Under the pieces are notes generated by a model that was given only the letters and a program-made list of their open reading frames with translations, did no database searches and was not told where the DNA came from. A stretch of DNA of 64,000 bases from Rapana venosa (taxonomy: Eukaryota > Mollusca > Gastropoda > Neogastropoda > Muricidae): contig CM054140.1 of NCBI GenBank assembly GCA_028751875.1, positions 10,551,903 to 10,615,902 of the forward strand. The letters are read 5' to 3'. Each line of letters opens with the position of its first letter. Position 1 is the first letter of the stretch. Of this stretch, positions 1 through 12,315 are shown one piece after another. The position numbers and the translations under genes were made by a program.

Positions 1-120
1 AGTTCTGTGACCCCGCTGGCATGCAGCTTGCAACCGGTGGTTCATTGTTAACTGGAAACCGCAGAAAGGGAACTGTGGATGAGGTGGCAGGCCGAGAGGC
101 AGAGTCCAGGCCAGAGCTCG

Positions 121-1628
121 TGCACCTCCTTTCTGTGGGCGGTTGTGTGTACACCCAGTAATGCACCTCCTTTCTGTGGGCAGTGTGTTTCACACCCAGT
201 GATGCACCTCCTTTCTGTGGGCGGTGTGTCCACACCCCAGTGATGCACCTCCTTTTCTTGGCGGTGTTCCACACCAGTGATGCAACCTCCTTTCTGTGGC
301 GGTGTGTGCACACCCATGATGCACCTCCTTTCTGTGGCGGTGTGTGCACACCCAGTGATGCACCTCCTTTCTGTGGGCGTGTGTGCACACCCAGTGATGC
401 ACCTCCTTTCTGTGGGCGTGTGTCCACACCCAGTGATGCACCTCTTTCTGTGGGAGTGTGTGCACACCCAGTGATGCACCTCCTTTCTGTGGGCGGTGTG
501 GACACCCAGTGATGGCACCTCCTTATCTGGGGCGTGTGATGCACACCCAGTGATGCACCTCCTTTCTGTGGGCGTGGTGTGCACACCCAGTGATGCACCT
601 CCTTTCTGTGGGCGAGTGTGCACACCCAGTGATGCACCTCCTTTCTGTGGGCGGTGTGTGCACACCCAGTGATGCACCTCCTTTCTGTGGGCGGTGTGTG
701 CACACCCAGTGATGCACCTCCTTTCTGTGGGCGGTGTGTGCACACCCAGTGATGCACCTCCTTTCTGTGGGCGGTGTGTCCACACCCAGTGATGCACCTC
801 CTTTCTGTGGGAGGTGTGTGCACACCCAGTGATGCACCTCCTTTCTGTGGGCGGTGTGTGCACACCCAGTGATGCACCTCCTTTCTGTGGGCGGTGTGTG
901 CACACCCAGTGATGCACCTCCTTTCTGTGGGCGGTGTGTGCACACCCAGTGATGCACCTCCTTTCTGTGGGCGGAGTGTGCACACCCAGTGATGCACCTC
1001 CTTTCTGTGGGCGGTGTGTGCACACCCAGTGATGCACCTCCTTTCTGTGGGCGGTGTGTGCACACCCAGTGATGCACCTCCTTTCTGTGGGCGTTGTGTC
1101 CACACCCAGTGATGCACCTCCTTTCTGTGGAGGTGTGTGCACACCCAGTGATGCACCTCCTTTCTGTGGGTGTGTGCACACCCAGTGATGCACCTCCTTT
1201 CTGTGGGCGGTGTGTCACACCCAGTGATGCACCTCCTTTCTGGTGGGCGGTGTGTGCACACCCAGTGATGCACCTCCTTTCTGTGGGCGTGTGTGCAACC
1301 CCAGTGAATGCACCTCCTTTCTGTGGGCGGTGTGTCCACACCCAGTGATGCACCCTCCTTTCGTGGGCGGTGTGTGCACACCCATGATGCACCTCCTTTC
1401 TGTGGGCGGTGTGCACACCCAGTGATGCACCTCCTTTCTGTGGGCGGGTGTGTCACATTCCAGTGATACACCTCCTTTCTGTGGGCGGTGTGTCACACCC
1501 AGGATGCACCTCCTTTCTGTGGGCGGTGTGTCCACAATCAGTGATACACCTCCTTTCTGTGGGCGGTGTCCACACCCAGTGATACACTCCTTTCTGTGGG
1601 CGGTGTGTCACACCCAGTGATGCACCTC
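121..1628. repeat. Minisatellite array, 40-bp unit, about 38 copies
   Basis: A 40-bp unit built around gatgcacctcctttctgtgg followed by a gcggtgtgtgcacaccca linker repeats head to tail. Units between about 541 and 1130 are nearly identical and stay on an exact 40-bp register. Units near both edges carry 1-3 base gains and losses. Because 40 is not a multiple of 3, the stop-free reverse frame cycles through all phases, so the long open frames over it are by-products of the repeat. No spacers of unique sequence occur, so it is not a CRISPR array. Length variation between alleles is likely (inference). Confidence 0.97.
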
Positions 1629-3290
1629 GCCGTTAGGTCGTTCAACTGTGTCTGCCACACTTAGGAGAGGTGCCGGTGAGCCAACTCCAGCCGAACCAGA
1701 GACCCGTAACTGACCGAAGTCAGTGTATGGCCAGTGGCGATGGATGTCGCTACACCAGCTAGTAGGTTATTAAGGATGGGGAAAATGAGTTTTGGTTTGA
1801 CTTCCTCGGGAAAACCGGCGTTTCAAGCACCACTTTATTTTCTTTGAGTGTAAGCGCTGCAGGAAGATGTCCTTCCTCCTGGAGGAAAGGTGATCAAAAG
1901 TAGTGGTTTTAAATATTAATAATTGTCGTGAGCGCTAGCACTTCGGTGAGGCGCCACAGAAGTAGTCCGACCGCGCTACATGTTGAATTATGTATCCTTA
2001 TTTTCAACAGTTTAACCAAATTTATTTCGTTAGGCGATTTACCGCAGGCTCGATTGAACGCAAACTCTGGATGTAGCTGCCGCCAGTATTTTGTCTGGCG
2101 TCACGTATATTTGTTCATGGTCTTGATAGTTGACAACCTAAAGGAGATGAGTGAATGTATGTGTATCCAATTAGGAATAGGAGTAGAAAGTAAACTTATG
2201 TTGTTTGAATAATACAAATGAAAGGACTTTGTCGAAAGATGATTAAGAATGCGTATGTAAATATTAGTAAGGTAGGTCAGGAAATAGTTATTGACAGAGG
2301 AATGTATAAACCACCCACCACTCCCCAAAATTTATTCTTGAATGAGAGAATGCTAGTTTTTGGAATAGAAAAATTTAACTTAGAATGTTTTAAGGCTACA
2401 AAAAAAAAGTCTTGGGCCTATGACGTATCTGTCAGACGGAAGATATAGATACGCGCATATTTTGTAACGAAGCATTGTTTGGTGATGTAACAAAAAAATG
2501 TTTGCTGATAAGTGAATTACGATGTAGTAGAGGTACACCACAGCGTCAGGGAATAAATGATAGAATGGTTAGAGGCGGTTTTTTTGTATGTATGTAGCTG
2601 ACGAATGAAGACCAAGGTCAGTGTCTGTATCTTGTTGTGTGCTTTGCTTTAGATTGTAGTAGTCAAATGTAGTTTATTTGATTGAGGAGACAGCTAACTC
2701 ATTAAAATACAGGGGATGGGAGTGGGGTGGTTATGCTAGCAGTTGTGCCAAGACGATACATCTGTACGTTTCCTAGGTGGGCATGCTCGGAAGTCTGACA
2801 GCGAGCTGAAGAAACCCCAGAGCTGAAGAGTGGGGCCTGTACACAGGTGATCCTGGTGTTGTGAGCCAGTCAGGATGCCGCTACCCGCGCTGCTGCTGTC
2901 TGCAGCAAGGCTCCCCCTACAAAATAGGCGCCCTCAGGCCCTCTCCCCTGAAGGAACTGAACAAACGTCCCCGAGTGGGATGTCGGGCCCGGACTGGGAG
3001 GGCGCGTCATAGACGGCTGCTGTGGTGGCCCCCCCCCTTCTGAAGTTAAAACTGTAAGGGGATTACCGGGGAAACGCAGAGGGTGGAAAGCGCGTTTACT
3101 GTTTATGTAAATTGTATAACTGTGAGACGAGTCGTTGTAGTTTGTTGTTACTGCTTGTATTGGAGTCTGGAAGACTGAGCCCTTTCCCAACACAATTCCC
3201 GATGAAAGAGTCTGAGGACCGGCGGAGACCGTGACACAATTGGGGTCTGTTATGGGGTGTTGTGATTTAGCAGTTGGACTGGTTTGTTGA
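1629..3290. other. Unassigned sequence, no gene recognised
   Basis: Normal-complexity, AT-rich sequence with a GC-richer stretch near 2870-3060. The largest forward open frames (1928-2212, 94 codons; 2218-2448, 76 codons) carry no motif I recognise and have no homologous copy in the window. I see no splice-supported exon chain. It may be unique intergenic DNA or an old repeat. Confidence 0.5.
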
Positions 3291-4095
3291 TTTAGACTGA
3301 TTTTTCCCTGTTCAGAGGCCTGTTCAGACCCTCCCCCCCCCCCCAGAAAAAAAAAAGCAAACTAACAACAACAAAAAACCAAAATCTTTCAGGAAAAGAT
3401 GATAAACTGAGGCCCCCCGGGGAAAACGGCACCATGCACATCGGGGAAAGGCATTTGGCAGGAATCCAGGGCACACACCCTTCCCCCCCTGGCAACATTT
3501 TTGGGGAAATGGGTTTACCTGAGGTGTAGGTTTGGCATTTGTTGCTGCTCCCGCTGTTTGCAACCCCACAGACTGCGAGGTAGTTTAAATTGAATCTTGA
3601 GAGAAAAGAGAGACAGTCAGACGGGCAAAACAACAAAACGGGCGCAAGACACAAAAAAACAAAAGAACACACAAGAGTGACTGCCCAAGTGACGGGACAG
3701 ACAGAAAAAACGGCCCAAAAAAGACTGACAAAAGACAGAGATAGAGATTTGGGGTCATTTATTAAAAACAAAATAAAAAAGCCAATCGTTTTTTATAAAA
3801 AATAAATTAAAGACGATCAGACAACATGAAAACCTTTTTCTAACTTTATTTACATCGCATTTTCCCATTAAAAAAAACAAGGGGGGGGAAGAAAAACCCC
3901 AACAGACATGATAAACAAAACATTCCAATAAAAAAAAGGGAAACCCCCAACGGGCCATGACACCTTTCGCATTTCTGAAGCCCTGCCCTTGGTCACCCCC
4001 CCCCCCCCCCCCCCAATCCCCCTCCCCCCCCCTTTTCCCTTTTGCCCCGTCAGCACTCCTGTTTAAACAGCCGTCATTTCCCATGCAGGGAGGCA

Positions 4096-4262
4096 CCCAC
4101 AATGATGACCATCAACATCAACATCAACAAAAACCCATCAACAAATCATAAAACAACAACATAAACCCTCAACAACAACAACAAAAACTCAAAAACCAAC
4201 ATCAACATCAACAACATCAACAAAAACCCATCAAAAACAAAAATCAACAACAACAACCTATC
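4096..4262. repeat. CAA/CAT-type trinucleotide repeat
   Basis: An imperfect run of caacat, caacaa and caaaaac units on the plus strand, with interruptions such as cccatcaa. Confidence 0.8.
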
Positions 4263-4727
4263 AGACCCCAGCAAGCAAATGCCCCGGTGGGCTTTGCATG
4301 TCTCGGTCCATCCAATGACAGTAAAATGCGTCTCACCCGAAAAAGGTAGAGGTCATCTAACCCCCAGGGACGGTCACACTGACCATTTAAATGGCGAGGG
4401 GTGGGGGAGGGGGGACACACGTCAGATCTAAAGCCTTTTTTTTAAACGCAAGGAACAGCGCATTCTTTTGTTTCTTTTGGAAAACAAACCCTAAATAAAA
4501 TGGCACAGGGTCTACACGAATATTATGTACCAACATCACTTTTTTCTCCGGTTTTAAGTTCTTTGGGGTTTTCCATGATACGAAATGAAAACAGAACAAC
4601 ATTTACCATCAATCCCAGTTTACTCCCAAACATGCAAACAGTAAAACAACAAAAACAAAAGGTTTTAGATACAGATTAAAAAATTGGCATCTTCCACAGC
4701 CCAACATTTTCCCCCTTTAAGAAAAAT

Positions 4728-4764
4728 AACACACACACACACAAAAACACACACACCCCCCAAC

Positions 4765-4798
<34 letters not shown>
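4728..4798. repeat. (CA)n microsatellite, interrupted
   Basis: CA dinucleotides broken by a short A-run and a C-run near 4743-4760, then continuous to about 4798. Confidence 0.9.
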
Positions 4799-4802
<4 letters not shown>

Positions 4803-5129
4803 TTCACACCCACACACAAAAAGGTGAAGAAATTTAATACTGGGGTTCACTTTTTTGGCAGAACAAACCAAAAATTTTGCCAATTTTTTTTTAGCCTTCA
4901 CACAACAATAAAGCTGAAAAACGCTGCTCGCTCTAAAACAAAATCTGAATTTAAAGAAAAAAAACACTCAAAAATCAAGAAAACCCTTTTTTTAAATTTT
5001 ATTTTTTTTATTTTTTTCTTTTATATAGGGGGATAAGGGAAAACCAATCACTTAAGTGTTTTTTTTACATACAGCCCCCTGAAAGGGAATTGTTTTGAAA
5101 AAAACTTCATCTTTTCCCCCAAGGGGCAC

Positions 5130-5350
5130 AAAATTGGCCTACTCTTACGAAAAGCGGAACAGGATTTGAACGTGTGCCAAGAGGTTCGATCCCGTTCGAA
5201 ACAGGGGGCCTCGGTTTATAGCCCTCATCCCAAGGATTTTTTGGGAGAGTGGAGTGGGGCCAACTGAGGGTTTAAATCCGGGGGAAAATACCCCCTTTAA
5301 GGGGAATTCAAAACCCGGGTCGTCAATTGCGAGCGCAATGTTCTACACAA
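5130..5350 (-). mobile_element. SINE-1 copy, degraded
   Basis: Read on the plus strand it shows the same ordered blocks as the better copy at 17134-17481: cctactcttacgaaaagcgg, then gcctcggtttatag, a G-run, and finally the box-B-like block ending in cccgggtcgtc and gcgagcgcaatg. Homopolymer errors blur it. The element points to the minus strand. Confidence 0.7.
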
Positions 5351-5732
5351 TCGTGACTTTGGGTTTTTGGGCCCCTTTTTTTTCCCCCCGAAATCCAAAA
5401 AAAAGAATAAAAAAAAAAATAAAAAAGAAACCAAAACGGTTGCATTCAATTCAACATCACGGGGCAACAATAAGCCCCGAATCAAAATAAACTGGGGGAA
5501 CCCAAAATTTTAACACACTGGACAAACTCCCTGAAGTAGGACACACGGGCCCCCGTCCTTCAAACGGGCCTTTGTTAAAACACCCCCTGTCCTGCTGCTG
5601 ACTTTGCTGTGCGGGTTTCCTTTTCCCAAAAGGAGGCGGCGGGTAACTGCCCTGTAGCGGGCACTGTTTTTGGCTGCCCAAAGGCCCCCACAGTTTACTC
5701 CTCTGCAACAACTCCAGCAAAGTTTTCCGGGC

Positions 5733-5890
5733 TGTAAACATGGACAGACAGGGCCTGCTGTAAACTTTGGACAGACATGGCCTGGGGGTAAACAGGGACA
5801 GACATTCCTTTCCCTGTAAAAAAGGGACAGCCCTTGGCCGGTGTAAAGATGGACGACAGGGCCCTTTGGGTAAAAAAGGACAGCAGCAGG
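5733..5890. repeat. Short tandem repeat, period 27-28 bp, about 6 copies
   Basis: Each unit begins gtaaa and contains ggacagaca or a close variant followed by ggcctg. Unit starts fall at about 5733, 5760, 5788, 5815, 5843 and 5870, a steady 27-28 bp spacing, despite the poor consensus around it. Confidence 0.75.
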
Positions 5891-6299
5891 GGAGGCAAGC
5901 CAGGGGGGCCTTTTGAGGGGGAAAGGGGGCTGCCCAGGAGAAAGGGGATGGAGGGAAGAAGGAAGCACCACGGAGAAGAGGAGGAGGGGGGAAAGCACCC
6001 GCCCGGGGAAGATGGAAAGGGCCCAAAAGGGAGGGGGGGAAAAAGGGGGGTGGGCTTACACTTTTAAAAACAATTCAGAGAGGAGGGGGGGGGAAGACAG
6101 GGGGGAGGGGGGTTTTTAAGGGGGGAAAAACCAGACTGGGGGGCGGGTTGGGAGGAAGGACCTCAGCTTTGTTTTAAAGGGGCTTCCCTGGGGGCCCGGG
6201 CTTGTGCCTCACTGGGGTATATTTTTGGGGCATGGTCACATCCCATACAACCTCCAGGGACAAAATTTGAAAGTGAAGCGAGGGGGTTAGAAAGGTAGA

Positions 6300-7130
6300 G
6301 GTGGGAGAGGGGGGAAAAAACCCACGTGGGACGGGGGGGGGGGGTGGGGGGGGGCCCGTGGACCAGATGGCCTGACGATTCTTGCCCAAATTCTGACCTT
6401 TCTGGGGGGAGGGGCGCTTTGGGGGCAGCCACAGGGCTGGGGAGGGAAAGGAGGGGGTGCTTTTTGAGGGGGTGGGGGCGGGAGGGACACTGCGGGGGTG
6501 CGGGGGGGGGGTTGGGCCTTTTGCAGGAGATGACTGTCACAGGGGGGGGAAGGGGGGGGGCTGGCTTGGTGAAGACTGGGCTGGATGGGGGTGAAGGGGG
6601 GAAGAGGGGCTGTCTTTTTGGGGCGGGGAGGGGGGAAACGGAGACAGGGGGAGGAAAGGGCGGGAGTGGGGGACCCAGGGGAGTGGGGAAGGGAAAGGGG
6701 GGCGGGGGGGGAACCCCTGGTCTGGGGAACAAAGGGGAGGGGTGTGGAGGATTTTGGGGGATGCGGGGGGGAAGAATGGATGGACTGGGGGGGGGTGGTG
6801 CCAGGAAAGGACTTGACACCCCTGGCTGAAATTGGGGGGGGGGAGGGGAGGGGGGCTGTTGGCCCCGGGGGGAGCCGGAGAGACACCCCCGGGTGGGGGT
6901 GAAAGGCTGGCCAGTTTTAGGAGATGGTCACGGGCTGGCTCGGGGAAAGGGGGGGTAGTGGGGGGGGAAACCAGGGGCAGGGACGCAAAGGGCGGGGAGG
7001 AGGTGGGGGATGCGGGGGGGAGGGGGGGAGGTAGGCTGGGGGGGGGTGGAGGCAGGAAAAGGGCCCCTGTTTGCCCCATGCCTGAGGTGGAAGGGGTTGT
7101 GTCATTTTTCCCCAACACTTTTTGGGGGGG
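6300..7130. repeat. G-rich tract with degenerate long-period repeats
   Basis: The plus strand is dominated by runs of 3-10 G separated by short spacers. Blocks resembling aggagatg, gtcac and ggctggct recur near 6526-6570 and 6918-6945, hinting at a repeat period near 390 bp. Exact run lengths are not trustworthy here. Frames over this tract are glycine-rich (forward) or proline-rich (reverse) and not believable proteins. Confidence 0.55.
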
Positions 7131-10129
7131 GAAAACTTTCACCAAAAAAAAACCCCCCAGGGAGGGGAACCCTCCCGGGCCCTTTTTGGTCCCGGGCGTC
7201 CTCGCCCCCCCCATCAGCTGCCTAGGGGGCGGGAGGGGTGCCAGATCCTTCAGATCGCACCACCGGGCCCTGCTGGGGGACCTGGCTGAGGCCCTCCGGG
7301 GCCTCGTGCGTCCCCCTCCATCCGCCCATGTCTGCCACTGGGGGATCTTCCCCAGGCGTCTAACAGACTCTGGAGAAGAGCTGCTTCCCTGCGGGCATCC
7401 GTCACATCTCCCGCCCCCTTCCCCTGCCGTCCCTCGGACGCATTTTCCCTTGCCATAAATTTTTCCAGGGTCTTCAAAGGGAAAAGACAGGGGAAATTTC
7501 AAATTCTTTTTGGGTCCTGCTGATGGCCCGGAAAACAAAAGCAAGGTTAAAATTGGACATCACTACTGCTACTGGTGTGACATGACCTCATCAAAACCCC
7601 TCTTTTGTTTTTGAAAGTCAGCGCTTCTTACTGTGCAGCTCACTGAATCTTTGGGGCCAGTGCGTTGTGGGTTTCAGTCCCTTAGCCAAAACTTATGGAA
7701 ATTTTTTGGTCAGGGAAAGGGAGGTGGCTTTACCAGCTTTTAAAAATTTTTTTTCTAGTTTTTTGGGCCCCTGTGAGCGAGAGGAATGACAAAAAAAGAT
7801 TGGGTTCATAAGGAAACTTTTGTCACGGGAAAAACGAAGCCCCAAAGTGGGGTTCTTCATCTACAGTCCCCAAACCTCTCACCCCATTTCCCTTTTTCCC
7901 CAGCAGGGGGGGAGGGGCTGTGAAACAACTCGGACGGACCCCTTGTAGAAAAGGGTGTGACTGGATGCAAACGTCCCCCAAAAAATGCTGCGGGGGTAGC
8001 TAGAGGACTACTAGCCACTTTTAGAGTCAGGTAAATGAACTTTTGGGAAAACGGGTTTTCAATCGTTTAAAACCGCCCCCCCCCCCTACCCCCCCACACC
8101 CGGGCCCGTGACCCTACAATGACATGTACCCCACCCCGACATGTAAAGGGCCCAAGCCCAAGTCAAAATAAACTTTAATCACCCAAATGCAGGGAAAATT
8201 GAAAAATACTGAAAAGGCACATTCTTCTTCTTTTTCCCTTTTTGTCAGGGTTTTCTCCCAGGGGGGGTTTTGAAATTGATGAGCCTTCTCCATCTCTCTC
8301 CTTTTTTGATTTTCCCTCCTTATTTAGGTCCCTTTCCTAAAAACATCACAATACGGAACCCCAAAGGCCTTGCTCGGTCCCCCTTTGGCCCTCTTATCCA
8401 CCACAAACGAATTTTCTTTCCCTCTTTTTTTAATTTTGGTGGTCTTTTTTTCCGTTAAAAACGTCCCCAAACCACGCAGCCCTATTGGTATTTAAGCTAC
8501 GGACTTCAGATCATCAATTTTGCACATTCTCCATAGTTTTTCATTAAAAAGTAAAATTATTTTTTAAAACACAGAAAGCTACATTTCAAATTGGTATAAC
8601 TTTCCAATTTTTTTTTAAATCACACACCCCACGACAATCGGGAAAGTAAAACAAAAGAATAAAAACTTTTTTGGCCCTGTGCTTTTTGTAAAATTTAAAA
8701 TTTCGAACGACTACTGGAACAAAAGAATTTCTTTTTTTGTTTGTTTTACTGTTTGGAGAAACCCCCAAAAAACCCTGGGGCCTGAACTTTGGCAGGGGAA
8801 GGGAAACACCCCAAGATGGCAGGGGTTTTTTGCGTACAAGTGCGGGTAATAGAAAAGACCGCACACATCACTGACGGGCAAAAGGGAAGGGATTTTTGAA
8901 AAAACCGAGAAAACAGTGCGTGTTGAGCAAAATTTCATCAGTAGGCCAAGGTGGGGAAAAGTGATATATAAACAAAAGTAGAGTCCTGTCGGGTTTTTTT
9001 GGGAATCAACGGGTAAAAGGGACTATGTCTGTGAGTGTGGGGGGCCCCTACCCTAAGTACCCGGGCTGCCCCTTGAAAAACGCCAAAAGTCCCCCGGGAA
9101 TGCGGGAAGGGCCCATGACAAAAGAAAAAAAAGGACAGCCCTGGGGGTTTCCCCAACCCTTTGAAGTCACTTTTATGCCACTGCCCCCCCCCCCCCCCCC
9201 CCCCCCCACTTTCACACACACCTTTTCGGGTTTGGAAAACCCCCGTTTCATAAAGGGATTTTTTGTCTAAACCCCTGCGTGCATGCGGGATTTTTCTGTC
9301 ATCTTTTTCCTTTACCAGAACACAATGGCCTACTTTTTCCAAAAGGGTTTGGAACGGGGTTTTTAAAAAAAGGGACGCAAAATTTCGGGCGCCCTTCCCC
9401 CCACCCACGTGGGTTTCTAGCCTCCTCGGGTTGCATCCAGTGACAGGGTTTCTTGTCCCACGGAAAAAAAGGGCCAGGCGGGGAATCTGACCACCTTTTT
9501 GGTCAACTGCCAAAACCACTTGCCCCTTTTTAAAAGATTATATCCAACTCAGTTTACTTTTTTATTTGGACCATTTACAAAGGGTTTTCTTTTAACTGGG
9601 GGAAGAAAAAAAACTATCTCCATTAAAAACCTCAAAAAAAACCAAAGAAAGGGCTTATTTTTTTTTCCCGCAGAAAAACACCCCCTTTCCTGATCTGTTT
9701 TATAGACGGAACAAAAGAAGAAGGAGGGCTAGAGTAAAATTTCCTTTGGTAAAAATTCTAGATCAAAATAAATGAATTTTAATGCGAAACTACTTTAAAA
9801 CATAAAAAATTTGTCAATCAAGGAATCCCGCCTTTCAAAAACTGGGGAAATCCCGGAAACGTAAAAAAAAAATTTACTTTTTTTTTTTTAAATCACAGTT
9901 TTTGAAAGAATCAGTCTTTTTCCTTTTGGGGTTTTTGTGCTGGTTTGGTTTTTTTGAATTAAAAAACAAGAAGGGTTTTGCATAAAGTTGAAATGTGAAT
10001 TGAAAAATTTTGTTGGAAAAAAGCAAAAGACTTAAAAATAATTGTATGAAAATCAATAATTAAAAAAGCTAAAGATTTTTCCCCAACAAATTAAAACCCC
10101 CTTACATGCTTTCACAACACAATACATTA

Positions 10130-11203
10130 AACTCCCTTTTAAAAAAAAAAAAAAAAAACAAAAAAAATTTTTTTCCCAACAATTTTTTTTTTTTATTTTT
10201 TAAAAATTTTTTTTTTTTTTTCCAAAAAAAAAAGGGGGGGGGTTGGTTTTAAAAAAAAAAAAAAAAGAAAAGAGAGAGAGAAAAAATTAAAAAAAATTTA
10301 AAACCCTTGGCCCAAACCAAAAAAAAAGGGGGGGGGGGGGGGAGAGAGGGAAAAAAAAAAAAAAAAAAGAGAAGAGAGAGAAGGGGGGGGTTTTTTTTTT
10401 TTAAAAAAATTTTTAAAAAAAAATAAAAAGGGGGGGAAAAAGGGGGGGGAAAAAAAGGGGGGGGGTTTTTAAATTTTTAAAGGGTTTTTTTTAAAAAATT
10501 TTTTTTTTTTTTGCTTATTGGTTTTTTTTTGGGGGTTAAAATTTTGGGGATTTTTTTTTGGGTTTTTTAATTTTTTTTTTTAATTTTTTTGGGGGGTTTT
10601 TGGTTTTGTGTGTGGGGGGGGGTTTTGGGGGGTGTGTGTTTTTTGGGGGGGGGGGGGTGGGGGGGGGGGTTTTTTGGGTTTTTTCCCCCTTTTTTGGTTT
10701 TTTTTTCCTTCCAAAAAAATTTTTTAAAACCCTTTTTTTTTGGAAATTTTTAAAAAAAACCCCCAATTTTTTTTTAAAAAAATTTTTTTTTTCCTTTTAA
10801 ACCCCCCCTTAAATTTTAAATTTTTTTGGGGGGGCCCCAACCAAAAACCCCCCCCCCCCGGGGCCCGGGGGGAAAAAATTTTGTTTTTCCCCCCCCTTTT
10901 TTTTTTTTCCCCGGGGTTTCCCCCTTTTTTTTTTTTAAATTTTCCCTTTTCCCATTTTAAAACTTTAAAATTTTTTTAAAAAAATTTTTTTTTTTTTTTT
11001 TTTTTAAAAATTTTTTTAAAAAAATTTCCCGGGGGGGGGGGGGGGGGGTTTTTTTTTTAAAAAAAAAAAACCCCAAAATTTTTGGGGGAAAAAGGGGGGG
11101 GGTTTTTTTTTTTTTCCAAAAAACCCCCCTTTTGGGGCCCCCCCCCCAAAAAAACCCCAAAAAAACCCAAAAACTTTTCCCAAAAAAAAACTGTTTTTTT
11201 TTC

Positions 11204-11235
<32 letters not shown>

Positions 11236-12279
11236 TTTTTTAATGAGGTTTTTGGGGGGTTTTTTTTTTAATTTTTTTTTTAAAAAACAATTTTTTTTTT
11301 AAAAAAACCCAAAAATTTTTTTAAAAAAATTTTTTAAAAAAAAAATTTTTTTTTAAAAAAAATTTTTTAAAAACCAAAAAAAACCCCCCCCCTTTTTTAA
11401 AAAATTTTTGGGGAAAAAAAAAAGGGGAATTAAAAAAAATTTTTAAAAAAAAAATTTTTTTAAAAAGTAAAAAACCGGCCCCAAAAAAAAAAAAACAAAT
11501 TTCCCCCCCCCGGTTTAAAAAAGCCCCAAAAAAAAAGTTTTTCCCCCAAAAAAAACGGAAAGGAAAGAAAATTCCCCAAAAAATTTTTCCCCTTAAAAAA
11601 TTTAAAAAAAAAATTTTTTTTAAAAAAAAAATTTAAAAAACCCGGGGGAAAAAAAAAAAAAAAAAATTTTTTTAAAAAAAAAAAAATAAAAAATTTTTAA
11701 AACCCCCTTTTCCCCCCTTTTTCCCCCCCCAAAATTAAAAACCCAAAAAAAACCAAAAAAAAAAACATTTAAAAAAAAAAAATTTCCCCCAAAAAAAAAA
11801 TTTAAAAAATTTTTTGTAAAAAAATTTTTTTTTAAAAAAAACCCCCCCCCTTTTTTTAAAAAAAAAAATTTTTTGGGGGGGGTTTTTTTTAAAAACACAA
11901 GGGTTTTTTGGGGGGGAAAAGGGGGAAAAAACCCCCCAAAACTCCTCCTTTTTTTTGGGGGGGAGGAAATTCCCCCCCCCCCTTTTGGGGGGGCCCCCCC
12001 CGGCCCCTTTTTTCCCCCCCCTTCCCCGGGGGGGGGGGGGGGGGGGGGGGGGGTGGGCCCTTTTTTTTTTTTAGGCCCCGGGGGGGCCCGGGGCCCTTTT
12101 TGGGGGGGGGGGGTTTTTAAGGGGAAAAATTTTTTTTTTGGGGGGGGGGGGGGTGGGGGGCCCCCCCCCCCCCCTTTTTAAAAAAAAAGGGTTTTTTTCC
12201 CCCCGGGGGGGGGGGAAAAAACCCCCCCCCCCCGGGGGGGGGGGGGGAAAAAATGGGGGGGGAAAGGGGCCTTTTGGGG

Positions 12280-12315
<36 letters not shown>

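Larger units (their letters stand above)
3291..9900. other. Poor-consensus region with inflated homopolymers
   Basis: Runs of C, G, A and T of 5-25 bases are far more frequent than in 15400-34000, and copies of repeats readable elsewhere are distorted here. The damage increases to the right. Open frames in this block are proline-, glycine-, lysine- or phenylalanine-rich by-products of those runs. Underlying features can still be glimpsed (a SINE near 5130, a CA tract, a 27-bp tandem repeat), but no gene can be supported. Confidence 0.75.

Noticed and set aside
48..1535. Long open frames on both strands over the 40-bp repeat, up to 381 codons
   Set aside because: The unit lacks stops in several phases and its length is not a multiple of three; the frames are a trivial result of the repeat.
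121..1628. CRISPR-like regular spacing
   Set aside because: There are no unique spacers; the whole 40-bp unit repeats, and the context is eukaryotic.
7180..7470. GC-rich open stretch on both strands that looks almost exon-like
   Set aside because: No recognisable domain, no second copy, no splice pattern, and it sits inside poor consensus.
7630..7690. tRNA-like wording with gtgggtttcagtccc as a possible SINE head
   Set aside because: Box A could not be placed and no body or tail follows; too distorted to call.
9280..9360. Possible further SINE-1 copy (cacaatggcctac wording)
   Set aside because: Only a short block matches; homopolymer errors prevent following the rest of the element.
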